Part shown: positions 33,300 through 42,240 of the stretch, one piece after another | How positions within the stretch are numbered: the stretch's first letter is position 1 | How the letters are laid out: every line of letters begins with the position of its first letter | Origin: Cryptosporangium aurantiacum | Lineage (GTDB): Bacteria; Actinomycetota; Actinomycetes; Mycobacteriales; Cryptosporangiaceae | NCBI RefSeq assembly: GCF_900143005.1 | Contig: NZ_FRCS01000026.1 | Coordinates: 16,796 to 80,795, forward strand | Length of the DNA: 64,000 bases | Direction of reading: 5' to 3' | Notes under the pieces: model-generated | What the model was told of the DNA's origin: nothing | Seen by the model: only the letters and a program-made list of their open reading frames with translations | Databases searched by the model: none | Program-made: the position numbers and the translations under genes

Positions 33300-35203
33300 G
33301 GCAGCCTCGCGATCACGCTCGTGCCGGCGCCCGGCTCGCTCTCCACCCGCAGCCGTCCTCCCTGGGCCGCGACCCGGTCGGCGAGGCCGCGCAGCCCGGT
33401 CCCGTCGGACGGACGTGCGCCTCCGGTGCCGTCGTCCCGGACCGTCAGAATCAGCTGCCCGTCCGCGTGCTCCGCGGAGAGGTCGACGCGGGTCGCGTCG
33501 GCGTGCTTCACCGCGTTGGTCAACGTCTCGCAGGCGACGAAGTACGCGGTCGCCTCGACGTCGGCGGGATACCGCTCCGGCCCGGCGCGCACCGTGACCG
33601 CCAGCGGCGTCCGTCCGGCCAGTTCGCGGAGCGCCACCCCGAGTCCCTCATCCAGCAGGGCCGGGCGGATGCCGTTGGCCAGCTCGCGCAGCTCGGCGAT
33701 GGCGACGGTGAGTTCGTTGACAGCGGCGTCGATCGCCCGAGCCACCGGCGAGTCGCCCAGCCCGAACTGGGTGTTGCGCAGCGCGAGCCCCACGCTGACG
33801 ATCCGCTGCTGTGCCCCGTCGTGCAGGTCCTGCTCGAGGCGTCGCCGCTCGGCGTAGCCGGCCGCGACGATCCGGGTCCGGGACGCTTCGACCTCCGCGA
33901 GCTGGTGACTCACCTCCGCTCGCAGACGCGCGATCTCGATCGCGAGCCCTGCGCGGGCAACCGCCTCACCGAGCAGCCGTTCGGTCCCGTCGGCGGCGCC
34001 CGCGTGCTCGACGATCGCCAGCGGGACGCTTGCACGCTCGACGAGCAGTTCGGTGTCCCGGCGACCCACCGGCGCCGCCGCACGGGGCGGTAGATAGCGC
34101 AGCTCCAGCCCCGGTTGCGCCGTAACGTCGCGGAGCAGCTGTTCGAGGGCTTCGGGTTCGGCGCGTCCCGTCCGCAAGTCGTCCAAGAAAGTATCTACGC
34201 GGGCCAGCGCCTCGAAACGCGCGCGCCGGAAGCGTCGATCCACGAGGTCTTGAACGCGACCGCGGAGCGGTCGGAAAGCGACCGCGACGGTCAGGGTCGC
34301 ACCGGCCGTCGCCCACGGAGATCGACTCCCACCGAGCACCGCTCCCAGGACCAGCACCGCCCCGAGATACGCGAGGGTCAGCAACACGGTCAGCGCACCA
34401 TAGACGACCGTGCGGTTGATGATCAGGTCGATGTCGTAGAGCCGGTAACGCAGGATCGCGACGCAGATCGAGATCGGAAGCAGCGGGACCACGAGCGCGA
34501 TCGCCAGCCGCACCAGCCAGCTGTCGTGGAAGTAGAACGTCGCGAATGTGCCGGCCACCGCCTGCAGCGCCAGTGCGTACGCGATCCACTTCAGCTGCTG
34601 GCGCTCGACTCCGGCCGACCACCGGAACCGGACCACCACCGACCCGATCGCCGACAGCAGGCAGACGAGGAACAACGCCTGCCCGACGACGAAGGCCGGC
34701 TCGAGCCCGTCGATCGCGTGCGGATTCACGCCCACCACGAACGAGGGATCCGAGGCGTGGCTGAACGCCGACCCGAACGCGGACAGCCCAGCGCCCATCG
34801 CGCCGGCCCATACACCGGCCTTACGGAACCGGCTCAGCTCACGCCCGGTGGGAAACAGGATCACGAGGATCGCGGTGCATCCGATACCCAGATGGTTCGT
34901 CCAGTGCGCCAGCCACTCACTGGTCGCTGCCGCCGGCCAGGCGGGGTGGTACCCGTACCCTTCGGCGAACTCCACGAAGGCGGCGTCGAAGCCCATCGCG
35001 CACAGCACCCAGCCGATGGGATTGGACCGGCGATAGGTCACGACCAGCGCACCGGCCAGGCCGAGCGCGACGGCGTTCACCGGGTACAGCAGGGCGTCGA
35101 ACGTCTCTTCGCGGCCCACCGAAATCGGCACCGAGGCAACCGCGATCAGACAGGTGAGGGCCAAGAACGCCGCTGGGAGGTCTCGCAGGCCCGTCCGTCG
35201 CAT
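33287..35203 (-). CDS. Sensor histidine kinase, HisKA_3 type, multi-helix membrane sensor
   Basis: A 638-residue kinase from ATG 35203 (MRRTGLRDLPAAFLALTCLI). About ten hydrophobic segments in the first 290 residues form the sensor. A GAF-like linker follows, then the H-box RRRLEQDLHDGAQQRIVSVG with the DxxxQ motif linked to phosphatase activity, and the HATPase part CETLTNAVKHADATRVDLSA and GTGLRGLADRVAAQGG. It is partner of the overlapping NarL-type regulator. The membrane-only sensor suggests lipid, membrane-state or small hydrophobic signal sensing. Confidence 0.9.
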   Translation of the reverse strand: MRRTGLRDLPAAFLALTCLIAVASVPISVGREETFDALLYPVNAVALGLAGALVVTYRRSNPIGWVLCAMGFDAAFVEFAEGYGYHPAWPAAATSEWLAHWTNHLGIGCTAILVILFPTGRELSRFRKAGVWAGAMGAGLSAFGSAFSHASDPSFVVGVNPHAIDGLEPAFVVGQALFLVCLLSAIGSVVVRFRWSAGVERQQLKWIAYALALQAVAGTFATFYFHDSWLVRLAIALVVPLLPISICVAILRYRLYDIDLIINRTVVYGALTVLLTLAYLGAVLVLGAVLGGSRSPWATAGATLTVAVAFRPLRGRVQDLVDRRFRRARFEALARVDTFLDDLRTGRAEPEALEQLLRDVTAQPGLELRYLPPRAAAPVGRRDTELLVERASVPLAIVEHAGAADGTERLLGEAVARAGLAIEIARLRAEVSHQLAEVEASRTRIVAAGYAERRRLEQDLHDGAQQRIVSVGLALRNTQFGLGDSPVARAIDAAVNELTVAIAELRELANGIRPALLDEGLGVALRELAGRTPLAVTVRAGPERYPADVEATAYFVACETLTNAVKHADATRVDLSAEHADGQLILTVRDDGTGGARPSDGTGLRGLADRVAAQGGRLRVESEPGAGTSVIARLPCVS

Positions 35204-35339
35204 CCTCGAATCGTGACGACGGCGCGGTGGCCGGAACAACCGTGCCTGCACCTGTTCGCGAACGCGTACGCGCGCGGATGCCCGGTCCGGGGCGGCGGCC
35301 GCACCGTGGTGGAACACATCCGACTCTCGGGAGCCCGCG

Positions 35340-35912
35340 ATGAATCCACTACGGACCACAGCCATGACCGCCTTGGTCATCACCTCGCTCGGCGTCGTGT
35401 ACACCACGTTCTGCGCCGTCACCCAGAGAAACCTCTCGTTCGGCTGGCTCGCCCAAACGGTGCTCCATATCGGAGAACTGCTCGTCGTCGTGGCGCTCGC
35501 CGGTACAGCCGACCGCAGCCTCGTCGTCCGGGCCGGGCTCGGTGCCGCCGCGATCGGACAGGGGATGCTCGCCCTCGCCGAGGTCGTCTGGACGGTCAAC
35601 CCCGATCTGGCCAACGTGCTGTTCGGCGTCGGGCCAATGGCTACCGGCATCGGAATGATCGTCGCCGGGATCGGCATCGCCCGCCGCTGGGACCGGCCCG
35701 CACCGCACCGGTTCACGCCCCTGGCCCTCGGGATCTACGTCTTTGCGGTGCTGACCCCGGTGCTGATCGGCAGCGGAGGGCCGCCAGCCCCGGCGGCCCT
35801 CTGGGCGATCGCCGGCTGGGACGTCCTGTGGGCCCTGGCCGCTGTCGGGGTGCTGCCTCCCAAATCGTCGGTCGAAACCGACTCGCCCAGAGTCGAGGCA
35901 GAACTGCGTTAG
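35340..35912 (+). CDS. Six-helix membrane protein, unknown
   Basis: A 190-residue protein with regularly spaced hydrophobic segments (TAMTALVITSLGVVYTTFC, LLVVVALAGTA, GLGAAAIGQGMLALAEVVWT, GIGMIVAGIGIARRW, LGIYVFAVLTPVLIGSG, LWAIAGWDVLWALAAVGVL). No motif is recognised. It is divergent from the kinase gene; co-regulation with it is possible. A hairpin follows the stop. Confidence 0.65.
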   Translation: MNPLRTTAMTALVITSLGVVYTTFCAVTQRNLSFGWLAQTVLHIGELLVVVALAGTADRSLVVRAGLGAAAIGQGMLALAEVVWTVNPDLANVLFGVGPMATGIGMIVAGIGIARRWDRPAPHRFTPLALGIYVFAVLTPVLIGSGGPPAPAALWAIAGWDVLWALAAVGVLPPKSSVETDSPRVEAELR

Positions 35913-35929
35913 ATATCGACGCCCGACAC

Positions 35930-35961
35930 CGCGCGCCGGCCGCTCCCGCGACCGGCGCGCG
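35930..35961. terminator. Terminator-like hairpin
   Basis: CGCGCGCCGG (35930-35939) pairs with CCGGCGCGCG (35952-35961) around a 12-nt loop, between convergent genes. No T-run. Confidence 0.55.
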
Positions 35962-36081
35962 TTCGTTGGCGCGTCCCGGAGAACGTGGAGAATTGGCCAG
36001 CCGCAGCTCTGCATCTCGATGCGGCTGCCCGCGCCGAACACTAGATGACGTGTACCGACGGGCCTCGCGGACGGACCCGGG

Positions 36082-36738
36082 TCAGTCGTGGTCCGGACCG
36101 TCCGACGCCTGATCGTCGAGGAGCGCGTCGATGAAGGCTACGAGTTGTCCGCGCAGGCCGGGCAGTTCGGCGGGTTCGTCGGCGGCCAGATGTGCGGTGA
36201 CAAGCGCGCTGACCGCACCGATGACAGCGCGGCCGAGGAACTGCGGATCCAGTCCGCCGCGCCACCGTTGGCCGTGGAGAATGACGTCGGCGATGGCCAC
36301 GGCGAACCGATCCTGCACGGCGAGCCGGCGCGCCACGGCGGCGGGCCCGGCACCGTACACCTCGATCAGGAACACCCGAGCTAATGTCGGCGCCTCCGAC
36401 AACACCCCGAGATAGGTGGCCAGCACCCGGTCCAGTCGAGTCAGCACCGGGTCTTCCGGTGGGCCGAGGGCGTCGGCGATCACGGCGATCAGCAGGTTCG
36501 CCGCGTCGTCGAACGCGGCCAAGAAACAGTCCTGTTTGTCGGTGAAGTGCTGGTAGAACGTCTCGCGGGAGATGCGGGCCCGCTTGAGGACCGCCCCGAC
36601 GCTCGTGCCGGCGTACCCGTGCTCGGCGACGACGTCGACGATGGCGGTGAGCAGGCGGGCACGTTGCGCGGCGCTGACTTCCTCGCGGCTGAGGTGGTGG
36701 TGTCCGCGGGGAAGGATCGGAACATCACCGGAGCTCAT
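36082..36738 (-). CDS. TetR/AcrR family regulator
   Basis: A 218-residue protein from ATG 36738 (MSSGDVPILPRGHHHLSREE). The HTH is GYAGTSVGAVLKRARISRET then FYQHFTDKQDCFLAAFDDA. The C-terminal domain is helical with YLGVLSEAPTLARVFLIEVY. It is the long-N-terminus type often seen with acyl-CoA or lipid genes, but no such gene is adjacent. It is divergent from the hypothetical gene at 36971. Confidence 0.9.
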   Translation of the reverse strand: MSSGDVPILPRGHHHLSREEVSAAQRARLLTAIVDVVAEHGYAGTSVGAVLKRARISRETFYQHFTDKQDCFLAAFDDAANLLIAVIADALGPPEDPVLTRLDRVLATYLGVLSEAPTLARVFLIEVYGAGPAAVARRLAVQDRFAVAIADVILHGQRWRGGLDPQFLGRAVIGAVSALVTAHLAADEPAELPGLRGQLVAFIDALLDDQASDGPDHD

Positions 36739-36970
36739 CTGCGGGAATCTACCCAGCGACCCGGCTTTCGAAAACGGAGCGGGAGTAGTTGGCGCCCGGC
36801 GGCAGCGGCGCGGGGCCCGGGTGGACTGCCGGTTCGGCTCCATCTCGGATCTTTGTGTACGTCGTTGTTCCTAGAAGCTATCGTCGGTAGGAGAGCGCCA
36901 CCCACAAGGGACCGCGCGACCATGGCCAGACTCGCGGTGAACACGGTGAGAGAGAGCAGAGGCGATCATT

Positions 36971-37669
36971 GTGGACCTCATGCTGTATCCGCGGGACAGC
37001 CCTTGGGTAGAGCTGACCGAACCCACCAGGCTGCTGGCCGCGCAGCTGGGCCTGGGCGCGTTACGGGAGTCGTTCGCCACGCACGGGAGCCTCTTCAAGG
37101 ATCGACCGAACCGAATCCACCGGTTCGATGGCGGGCTGGTCCGACACAACTGGGGGAAAGAGCCGGCTGCCTTCCGGTGGAACGACGTCACCACATGGGA
37201 GTCTCGGGTAGCCGACCTCATGAGGTACGGCGCGTATCTACGCACCGATTTCAGTTTCACGTTCGTCCGCAGCGACGGCGCCAAAGCCCAATTAGAGGGT
37301 TCCCACGCACGCAACGGCCCAGCCGAGGCACTGGCCTACGCCGCGCTGGGCCACCGCGTGTGCGGCATCCTCGGCAAGGCCGCGCTGGCTGCCGCTCTCG
37401 ACGAGTTGCGGGCCGGGCAGACGCTCACCTTCGGCCGCACCACGTTGACCACCGCCCGACTTCGAGTCACCTCCGCGGGACTGCGCTACCGGACGCGCGA
37501 GATCGCGTGGGCGCAGATGGCGGCACCTATCGTCGCGAAGGGCACCCTTACCGTCCCGTACGCAGCCGACGGCCGCGCGTTCTACCGCTGCACCGTCGCC
37601 GACATTCCGCGAATGACACTCCTCCTCAACGTTCTCGAAGCGAGACAGGCAGCCTCCGAGCGGTCGTAA
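36971..37669 (+). CDS. Hypothetical protein with two PH-like halves
   Basis: A 232-residue soluble protein (GTG 36971; ATG 36980 is possible). The segments NRIHRFDGGLVRHNWGKEPA, FRWNDVTTWESRVADLMRYG, LTFGRTTLTTARLRVTSAGL and REIAWAQMAAPIVAKGTLTV suggest two beta-rich PH-like modules, each reading a Trp-containing strand. I do not recognise a named family with confidence. It is divergent from a TetR gene, which may control it. Confidence 0.6.
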   Translation: MDLMLYPRDSPWVELTEPTRLLAAQLGLGALRESFATHGSLFKDRPNRIHRFDGGLVRHNWGKEPAAFRWNDVTTWESRVADLMRYGAYLRTDFSFTFVRSDGAKAQLEGSHARNGPAEALAYAALGHRVCGILGKAALAAALDELRAGQTLTFGRTTLTTARLRVTSAGLRYRTREIAWAQMAAPIVAKGTLTVPYAADGRAFYRCTVADIPRMTLLLNVLEARQAASERS

Positions 37670-37812
37670 GGGACAGCGTGGCTCGGAGAATCGGCACGTC
37701 GACGAAATCGTCGACAAGTGGGTCCGCGAGCCGTCGTAGGCCGCGAATTCGTCCGGACCGACCGTGGAGGCTGCCTTGACCTCACAGCGGCGCACCCACT
37801 TCCGAACACGCC

Positions 37813-38439
37813 TCAGCCGATTCCCGCGTCGCGAGCCCGCACGATCGCCTCCGCTCGACTGGCCACGTGGAGCTTTCCGAAAACATTGCTGACGTAGTTC
37901 CGCACCGTTTTCGGGCTCAGGCTCAGCCGCGTCCCGATGGCATCGTTGGAGAGTCCACGCGCCATGAGCTCCAGCACGTTGCGCTCACTCGCGGTCAGCG
38001 CGGGAAACGGGTCAGCGGGACGACCAGCGAAAAACGCCATCATTCGGGTCGCGATCGCGGGGCTGTAGATCGCCTCACCGTTGGCGACCGCACGAATGGC
38101 GCGCGCCATCTCGTCGTCCTCAGTGTCTTTGAGTACGTAGCCCCGGGCCCCCGCGCGGAGAGCCGCGAACACCGAGTCGTCGTCCTCGAACATCGTCACT
38201 ACCAGAATGTGAGCGCTGCCGGACAACCGGCGGATGGCCGAAAGGCCGTCGCCGCCGGGCATCTGCAGGTCCAGCAGGACCAGACGTGGACGGAGCCGCT
38301 CCACGAGCGCGATGGCTTCATTCCCGTTCGTGGCTTCACCGACGACCTCGATGCCGGGCATCGTCCCCAGCAACGCGCGCAGGCCCTTGCGGAACATCGG
38401 GTGATCGTCGGCGAGCACGACGGTGATCGGTTCAGCCAT
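37813..38439 (-). CDS. NarL-type response regulator
   Basis: A 208-residue regulator. The receiver has D11/D12, phospho-Asp57 in LVLLDLQMPGGDGL and Lys in RGYVLKDTEDD. The LuxR HTH is LTASERNVLELMARGLSNDA, IGTRLSLSPKTVRNYVSNVF. Its start overlaps the kinase stop by eight bases. Partner of the kinase at 38432; a small membrane protein precedes them in the same operon. Confidence 0.93.
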   Translation of the reverse strand: MAEPITVVLADDHPMFRKGLRALLGTMPGIEVVGEATNGNEAIALVERLRPRLVLLDLQMPGGDGLSAIRRLSGSAHILVVTMFEDDDSVFAALRAGARGYVLKDTEDDEMARAIRAVANGEAIYSPAIATRMMAFFAGRPADPFPALTASERNVLELMARGLSNDAIGTRLSLSPKTVRNYVSNVFGKLHVASRAEAIVRARDAGIG

Positions 38440-39655
38440 GCGTCCTCATCGGGAAGGTGACGGCGACCCGGGTGCCGCCGCCGGGCGCCGGGCCGATGTC
38501 GATCGTCCCACCCAGCTCCGTGCTGCGTTCGCGCATCGAGCGGTGACCGACGCCGGCGAGATAGTTCTCCGGCAGGCCGCACCCGTCGTCGGTGACGGTG
38601 AACGTCACTTCGTCGTCCGAGACGGTCAGCTCGATCGCGCAGCGGGTGGCGCCGGCGTGCCTGGCCGCGTTGTGCAGCGACTCCGCCGCGATCCGGTAGA
38701 TCGCCACTTCGACCGCGGCGGGAAGGGTGGGAAGCGGATCCGGTACCGAGACCGAACGCGGAGGCCCGTCGGTCGGGTTGAGGTTGCGCAGCGCGTCGAC
38801 CAGGCCGAACTCGTCGAGCATCGGGGGCCGCAGCTCGTACACGAGGCGGCGGATCTCCGCGGTCGCCTGGCGGACGTCGCCGCGTAGCTCGGCGGCGAGG
38901 GTCTCGGCCGCCGCCGGGTCGGCACGGAGCGTGCGCTGCAGGACGCCGAGCTGCAGCCCCAGCGAGGCGAGCGTCGGTCCGAGTCCGTCGTGCAGGTCAC
39001 GGCGGATGCGGAGGCGTTCCTCCTCGCGTGCGGTCACGAGCTGCTCCCGGGAGTGCTGCACCGCCGCGGTGAGACCGGCGGCGTGCAGCGTGATCGCGAC
39101 ATGACGCGCCAAGTCCTCGAGCAGGCGGACGTCGGCCGCGGACAGCGAGTCGCGGCGCCGGCGTCCGCTCACCCGGAGCGTGCCGAGGGTCAGGTGGTAA
39201 TAGGTGAGCGGGATCGTGACGACCGCCGCGCCGTCCGGCACCGCACCGTGCGTGGTGACGACACTGCCCTCGGCCTCGATCTCCACGTAGGGGAGCGCGA
39301 GGGTGTCGGCCAGAAGTGCCGCGACCGAGGGCAGCAGTTCGTCGGGTCGCGGGTCGGACTGCAACTGCCGGTAGACCCGGCCGGCGACGTCGTAGGTGTT
39401 GTCCCGCTGCCCGAACGCGAGCTGGTGCACCCCCCGTTCGATTTGGGCCGACACCGGTGCCCAGGTCGCCACCACGACCACCGTCGCGATCGCGTGCGAC
39501 CACCAAGGGATCTCACCCACCGAGCTGAGCGGGCGGGACCCCCAGGTGGCCAGCACCGCGACCACCCCGGCGACGACGAACACATACCAGAGCATCAGCA
39601 GCGGGAAGAGCAGCTGGTAGAGCCTGCGATCGGCGCGGGTCCGTTCAGACCGCAC
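38432..39655 (-). CDS. Sensor histidine kinase, HisKA_3 type
   Basis: A 407-residue kinase. Two hydrophobic segments near the N-terminus (LLFPLLMLWYVFVVAGVVAV; WSHAIATVVVVATWAPVSA) lead to a GAF-like domain (about 95-200). The H-box is RLRIRRDLHDGLGPTLASLG and the ATPase boxes are AESLHNAARHAGATRCAIEL, FTVTDDGCGLPEN and GVGHRSMRERSTELGG. Its start overlaps the stop of the upstream membrane-protein gene, so three genes are co-translated (membrane protein, kinase, regulator). Confidence 0.92.
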   Translation of the reverse strand: MRSERTRADRRLYQLLFPLLMLWYVFVVAGVVAVLATWGSRPLSSVGEIPWWSHAIATVVVVATWAPVSAQIERGVHQLAFGQRDNTYDVAGRVYRQLQSDPRPDELLPSVAALLADTLALPYVEIEAEGSVVTTHGAVPDGAAVVTIPLTYYHLTLGTLRVSGRRRRDSLSAADVRLLEDLARHVAITLHAAGLTAAVQHSREQLVTAREEERLRIRRDLHDGLGPTLASLGLQLGVLQRTLRADPAAAETLAAELRGDVRQATAEIRRLVYELRPPMLDEFGLVDALRNLNPTDGPPRSVSVPDPLPTLPAAVEVAIYRIAAESLHNAARHAGATRCAIELTVSDDEVTFTVTDDGCGLPENYLAGVGHRSMRERSTELGGTIDIGPAPGGGTRVAVTFPMRTHG

Positions 39656-40025
39656 TGACGACCCGTTCCCGCCACAAACACAGGGTCATGACGACGACGT
39701 GGTGCACCAGCATCACCGACGCGAAGGCCAGCTCCGAGCCGGTCGAGTCGAACAGCAGTGAACCGACCGCCTGCACAATCCAGAACGCGTTGACGACGAT
39801 CAACAGAACCGCGCCCCACTTCTGCGCGCGCCAGGCGCCGTAGGCCGCGACGAGGGCCAGGATGTCGGACGTGAAGCTCCCGAGGACGAGCGCGAACGGG
39901 TCCTCGCTCCCGTCCGCCCCACGCACCAGGTTGGGCAGGTCGAACATCGTGATGCCGATGACCGCCACCAGCACGGACAGAACGGCGGCGATCTTCAGCG
40001 CGGTGGTGCGGGCCATGATGCTCAT
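39645..40025 (-). CDS. Small membrane protein in a two-component operon
   Basis: A 126-residue protein with four hydrophobic segments (IAAVLSVLVAVIGITMFDLP, LGSFTSDILALVAAYGAW, WGAVLLIVVNAFWIVQAVGS, AFASVMLVHHVVVMTLCLW). ATG 40025 has GGAGG seven bases upstream. The stop lies within the kinase start. It is probably the sensor accessory or the protected target of the following two-component system; this is inference from coupling. Confidence 0.7.
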   Translation of the reverse strand: MSIMARTTALKIAAVLSVLVAVIGITMFDLPNLVRGADGSEDPFALVLGSFTSDILALVAAYGAWRAQKWGAVLLIVVNAFWIVQAVGSLLFDSTGSELAFASVMLVHHVVVMTLCLWRERVVSAV

Positions 40026-40099
40026 TCGAAATCCTCCGGGTACCGGTTGTCGAGGATTTCGACGCTAGAAGCGACCTGACTCGCCCCGCCGGGGGCAGT

Positions 40100-40132
40100 T
40101 GTCCCGACCTTGTGGGACATCTCGCTGGGACA
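40100..40132. promoter_or_regulatory. TGTCCC/GGGACA repeats upstream of the two-component operon
   Basis: TGTCCC (40100-40105), N8, GGGACA (40114-40119), N7, GGGACA (40127-40132). One inverted pair plus a direct copy with 13-bp spacing lies 75-107 bases before the operon start at 40025. It may be the autoregulatory site of the NarL-type regulator. Confidence 0.45.
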
Positions 40133-40167
40133 GGTACGTGGGAAACCAGCCGATAGCTCCCGGCCGT

Positions 40168-40407
40168 CTACTCCGCAGGCCTCGATGGCCGGACGGTGAA
40201 GAGGTCCCCGGGTTGGCACTGAAGGACGTCGCAGATCGCGGTAAGGGTGCTGAAACGCACCGCGCGGGCTCGTCCGTTCTTGAGGATCGAGAGGTTGGCG
40301 AGGGTGATGCCGACCCGGCTGGCGAGCTCGGTGAGCGTCAGCCCACGCTCGGCCAGGAACTTGTCGATGTGGACGTCGACGCGATGCTCGTCCTCGGGCG
40401 GCATCAC
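40168..40407 (-). CDS. XRE-family HTH regulator (YozG-like)
   Basis: A 79-residue Cro/CI-type protein: VDVHIDKFLAERGLTLTELA, SRVGITLANLSILKNGRARA and LTAICDVLQCQPGDLFTVRP form the five-helix HTH of the small XRE regulators that pair with DUF2975 membrane proteins. Its ATG overlaps the TGA of the DUF2975 gene (4 bp). Confidence 0.9.
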   Translation of the reverse strand: MMPPEDEHRVDVHIDKFLAERGLTLTELASRVGITLANLSILKNGRARAVRFSTLTAICDVLQCQPGDLFTVRPSRPAE

Positions 40408-40925
40408 ACCACCGTGTCGAGCTCAGCGCGCATCGCCTGCCCACGACGGATTACCTCGCTGGTCGCGAGTAGTCCGACGCCGGCGACGAACCACAGTGCA
40501 GGTGTACTGAGGTCGAGGTCCGCGCTGGCGCCTCCGGTCGTGGCCGTGCCACTGAGGGCGAATCGAGCCGCGAACTCGATCATTGACGCGGCGGGGCCAC
40601 CGGCGACCAGCAGCCAGCCGAGAGTCCGCAGACGGCGGACGGTGGCGCTGGTGAACGGGTCGGCGCGGTGAGCCGCGCCGACCAGCCGGGAGAGCAGGAT
40701 CCGCAAGTCGATAGCGCCGTCGGCGGTGACGCCAGCGTCCGCCCCGACCAACGCGTCCGAGACAAGCACCGCGCCGGAGGGCGCACTGGTCTCGATCGGC
40801 TGACCGATCAGTATCGCGCTCATGCTCAGAACGCCGAGAAGGCCACTGAGTACCACGCCGGTGAGGAGTAACCCGTGCAGCTGGCGTAGCCAGTCCGTCC
40901 GGGGGAGGGATTCTCGAGGCGCCAT
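40404..40925 (-). CDS. DUF2975 membrane protein
   Basis: A 173-residue protein with four hydrophobic segments and the DUF2975 middle motif ADPFTSATVRRLRTLGWLLVAGG, and the C-terminal LWFVAGVGLLATSEVIRRG, quoted here in parts (DPFTSATVRRLRTLGW; GLLATSEVIRRG). The gene is coupled to the XRE regulator downstream, the common two-gene module of unknown role. Operator-like ATCGAT repeats lie directly upstream. Confidence 0.85.
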   Translation of the reverse strand: MAPRESLPRTDWLRQLHGLLLTGVVLSGLLGVLSMSAILIGQPIETSAPSGAVLVSDALVGADAGVTADGAIDLRILLSRLVGAAHRADPFTSATVRRLRTLGWLLVAGGPAASMIEFAARFALSGTATTGGASADLDLSTPALWFVAGVGLLATSEVIRRGQAMRAELDTVV

Positions 40926-40935
40926 CAGGGCTCCT

Positions 40936-40958
40936 TATCGATTACCGATGCATCGATA
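40936..40958. promoter_or_regulatory. TATCGAT repeats before DUF2975-XRE module
   Basis: TATCGAT (40936-40942) and ATCGATA (40952-40958) form an inverted repeat. CGATGCATCG (40946-40955) is a palindrome overlapping it. It is a likely autoregulatory site for the XRE protein. Confidence 0.45.
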
Positions 40959-41103
40959 GTCGATATGGTGCCCGTGTTTGTCAACCGACGGCTGGGACTC
41001 ATGCCCCGGCGCCAGAGTGCCGCGGTCGTCATAGTTGGCGGTCTGTCGCTTGATGCCGCGGCCCGCGAGGAAGTGAAGAGGGTGCGCCGGGGCCGGAGTT
41101 GGT

Positions 41104-41847
41104 TCAGTCGTCGAACGCTGGCCCAACGTAGTCGAGGATTACCGGCCCGGGCGAGTCCTTGCCCCACGAACCGTCCTCCACTGTTGAACTGGTCGTGATG
41201 ACGTGCATCCGCCCCGGGCCGAAATCCATTCGGCTGCCGCTCTGTGCGTACAACTGCGCCTCGCGGCCGACTTGCAACAGCTTCAGATGAAAACCACCCA
41301 TCATGCCCGGGACCGCGAACCAGAGGTGCGGATTCTCCATCTCCCGCATCACGCCGAGCTCTGGCAACCGCAACGAGTTCTCGGCCACCAACTGCTGTGC
41401 GATGCCCCAGATCACCTCGTGCAGGCGCCGCTGAAGGACGTGGAGAGTTTCGTCCGAAATATTCAGAACGTCTGGTGGGTCCAACAGATCGCTCAAGCGC
41501 GCGTGTCCTCGACGGACGGCAACGTCGACCGGCCGCTCGCCCTTGTTGGTGCGGAGTCCGCGCCAGGCGCCGACAGCGATTAGCCGATCGATGACCTCCC
41601 GAGGAGCCCCAGCGTAAGCCGCCTGATGCAGGGGCGTGTACCAGCTCCGGCCGTCCAACCGGAAAGCGTTGACGAACGCGGGGTGTTCGTCCAGCACGGT
41701 AAATACCGTGCCCCAATCGGCCTGCTTGGCGGCGTCGGCCAGCTGGGTTCGTGCTTGAACGACCCAGTCGTTGACAGACCCTGAACGCGTGGTGCCGATC
41801 CACTCCCGTGGGTTCGACGCTCCGTCAAAGAACTCCTGCACGTCCAA
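41104..41847 (-). CDS. Ankyrin-repeat domain protein
   Basis: A 247-residue cytosolic protein. Residues about 35-115 hold ankyrin-type helices (ARTQLADAAKQADWGTVFTV, YTPLHQAAYAGAPREVIDRL, LRTNKGERPVDVAVRRGHAR). The C-terminal half (about 130-247) is a beta-rich domain with NPHLWFAVPGMMGGFHLKLL and RMHVITTSSTVEDG that I cannot assign. It is similar in layout to proteins in which an ankyrin part is fused to an SMI1-like or unknown immunity domain. Confidence 0.75.
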   Translation of the reverse strand: MDVQEFFDGASNPREWIGTTRSGSVNDWVVQARTQLADAAKQADWGTVFTVLDEHPAFVNAFRLDGRSWYTPLHQAAYAGAPREVIDRLIAVGAWRGLRTNKGERPVDVAVRRGHARLSDLLDPPDVLNISDETLHVLQRRLHEVIWGIAQQLVAENSLRLPELGVMREMENPHLWFAVPGMMGGFHLKLLQVGREAQLYAQSGSRMDFGPGRMHVITTSSTVEDGSWGKDSPGPVILDYVGPAFDD

Positions 41848-42240
41848 CCCGCGCTCCTCCGGTCAGGGAGCCTCGAACTTTAGAGACACCAGGTTGCGCA
41901 TCAGCCAAGTGGTCGAGCCTGATTCAGTCCGGCTCGCCCGGCCGTCATCAAGCCAGCGCCGCGGAACGCACCGTCGGGGAGCCCGGCCACGACCAGTTCG
42001 CCTTCAGCCAGCTTGCCGTGCGCGCAGGCTGAGCTGCCCGAACTCAGCTATGACGGACCGGGTGGACCGCAGTCGTCCGCGTCTTGTCCGTGGCGGTCAT
42101 CGGTGGGCCTAGTGGTCGCCGGTGGTTGGGCGAGTACCGCGACGACGGTGAGGAGATCGTCCAGCCCTCGGAAGTCGTCGGGGTTCGTGGCGAACCGGCG
42201 CCGACGCCAGAGGTACGGGTGCCCGCTGACCGACACGCTG
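41848..42240. other. Gene-poor stretch with one decayed fragment
   Basis: No intact gene. The left two thirds show only short shadow frames and a basal promoter region for the ankyrin gene. The right part holds a VapC-like tail (see 42124-42200). Confidence 0.5.
42124..42200 (-). pseudogene. VapC (PIN-domain toxin) C-terminal relic
   Basis: On the minus strand the frame reads RFATNPDDFRGLDDLLTVVA and on into VLAQ. TxNPDDFxGLDxLLxVVAV is the usual C-terminal end of PIN-domain VapC toxins. The preceding and following codons have no PIN character, and there is no room for the rest of the toxin or a VapB antitoxin. Confidence 0.5.

Noticed and set aside
38432..39655. Kinase H-box LHDGLGP lacking the DxxxQ phosphatase Gln
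   Set aside because: Pro at this place is, as far as I know, common in actinomycete HisKA_3 kinases, so it was not reported as unusual.
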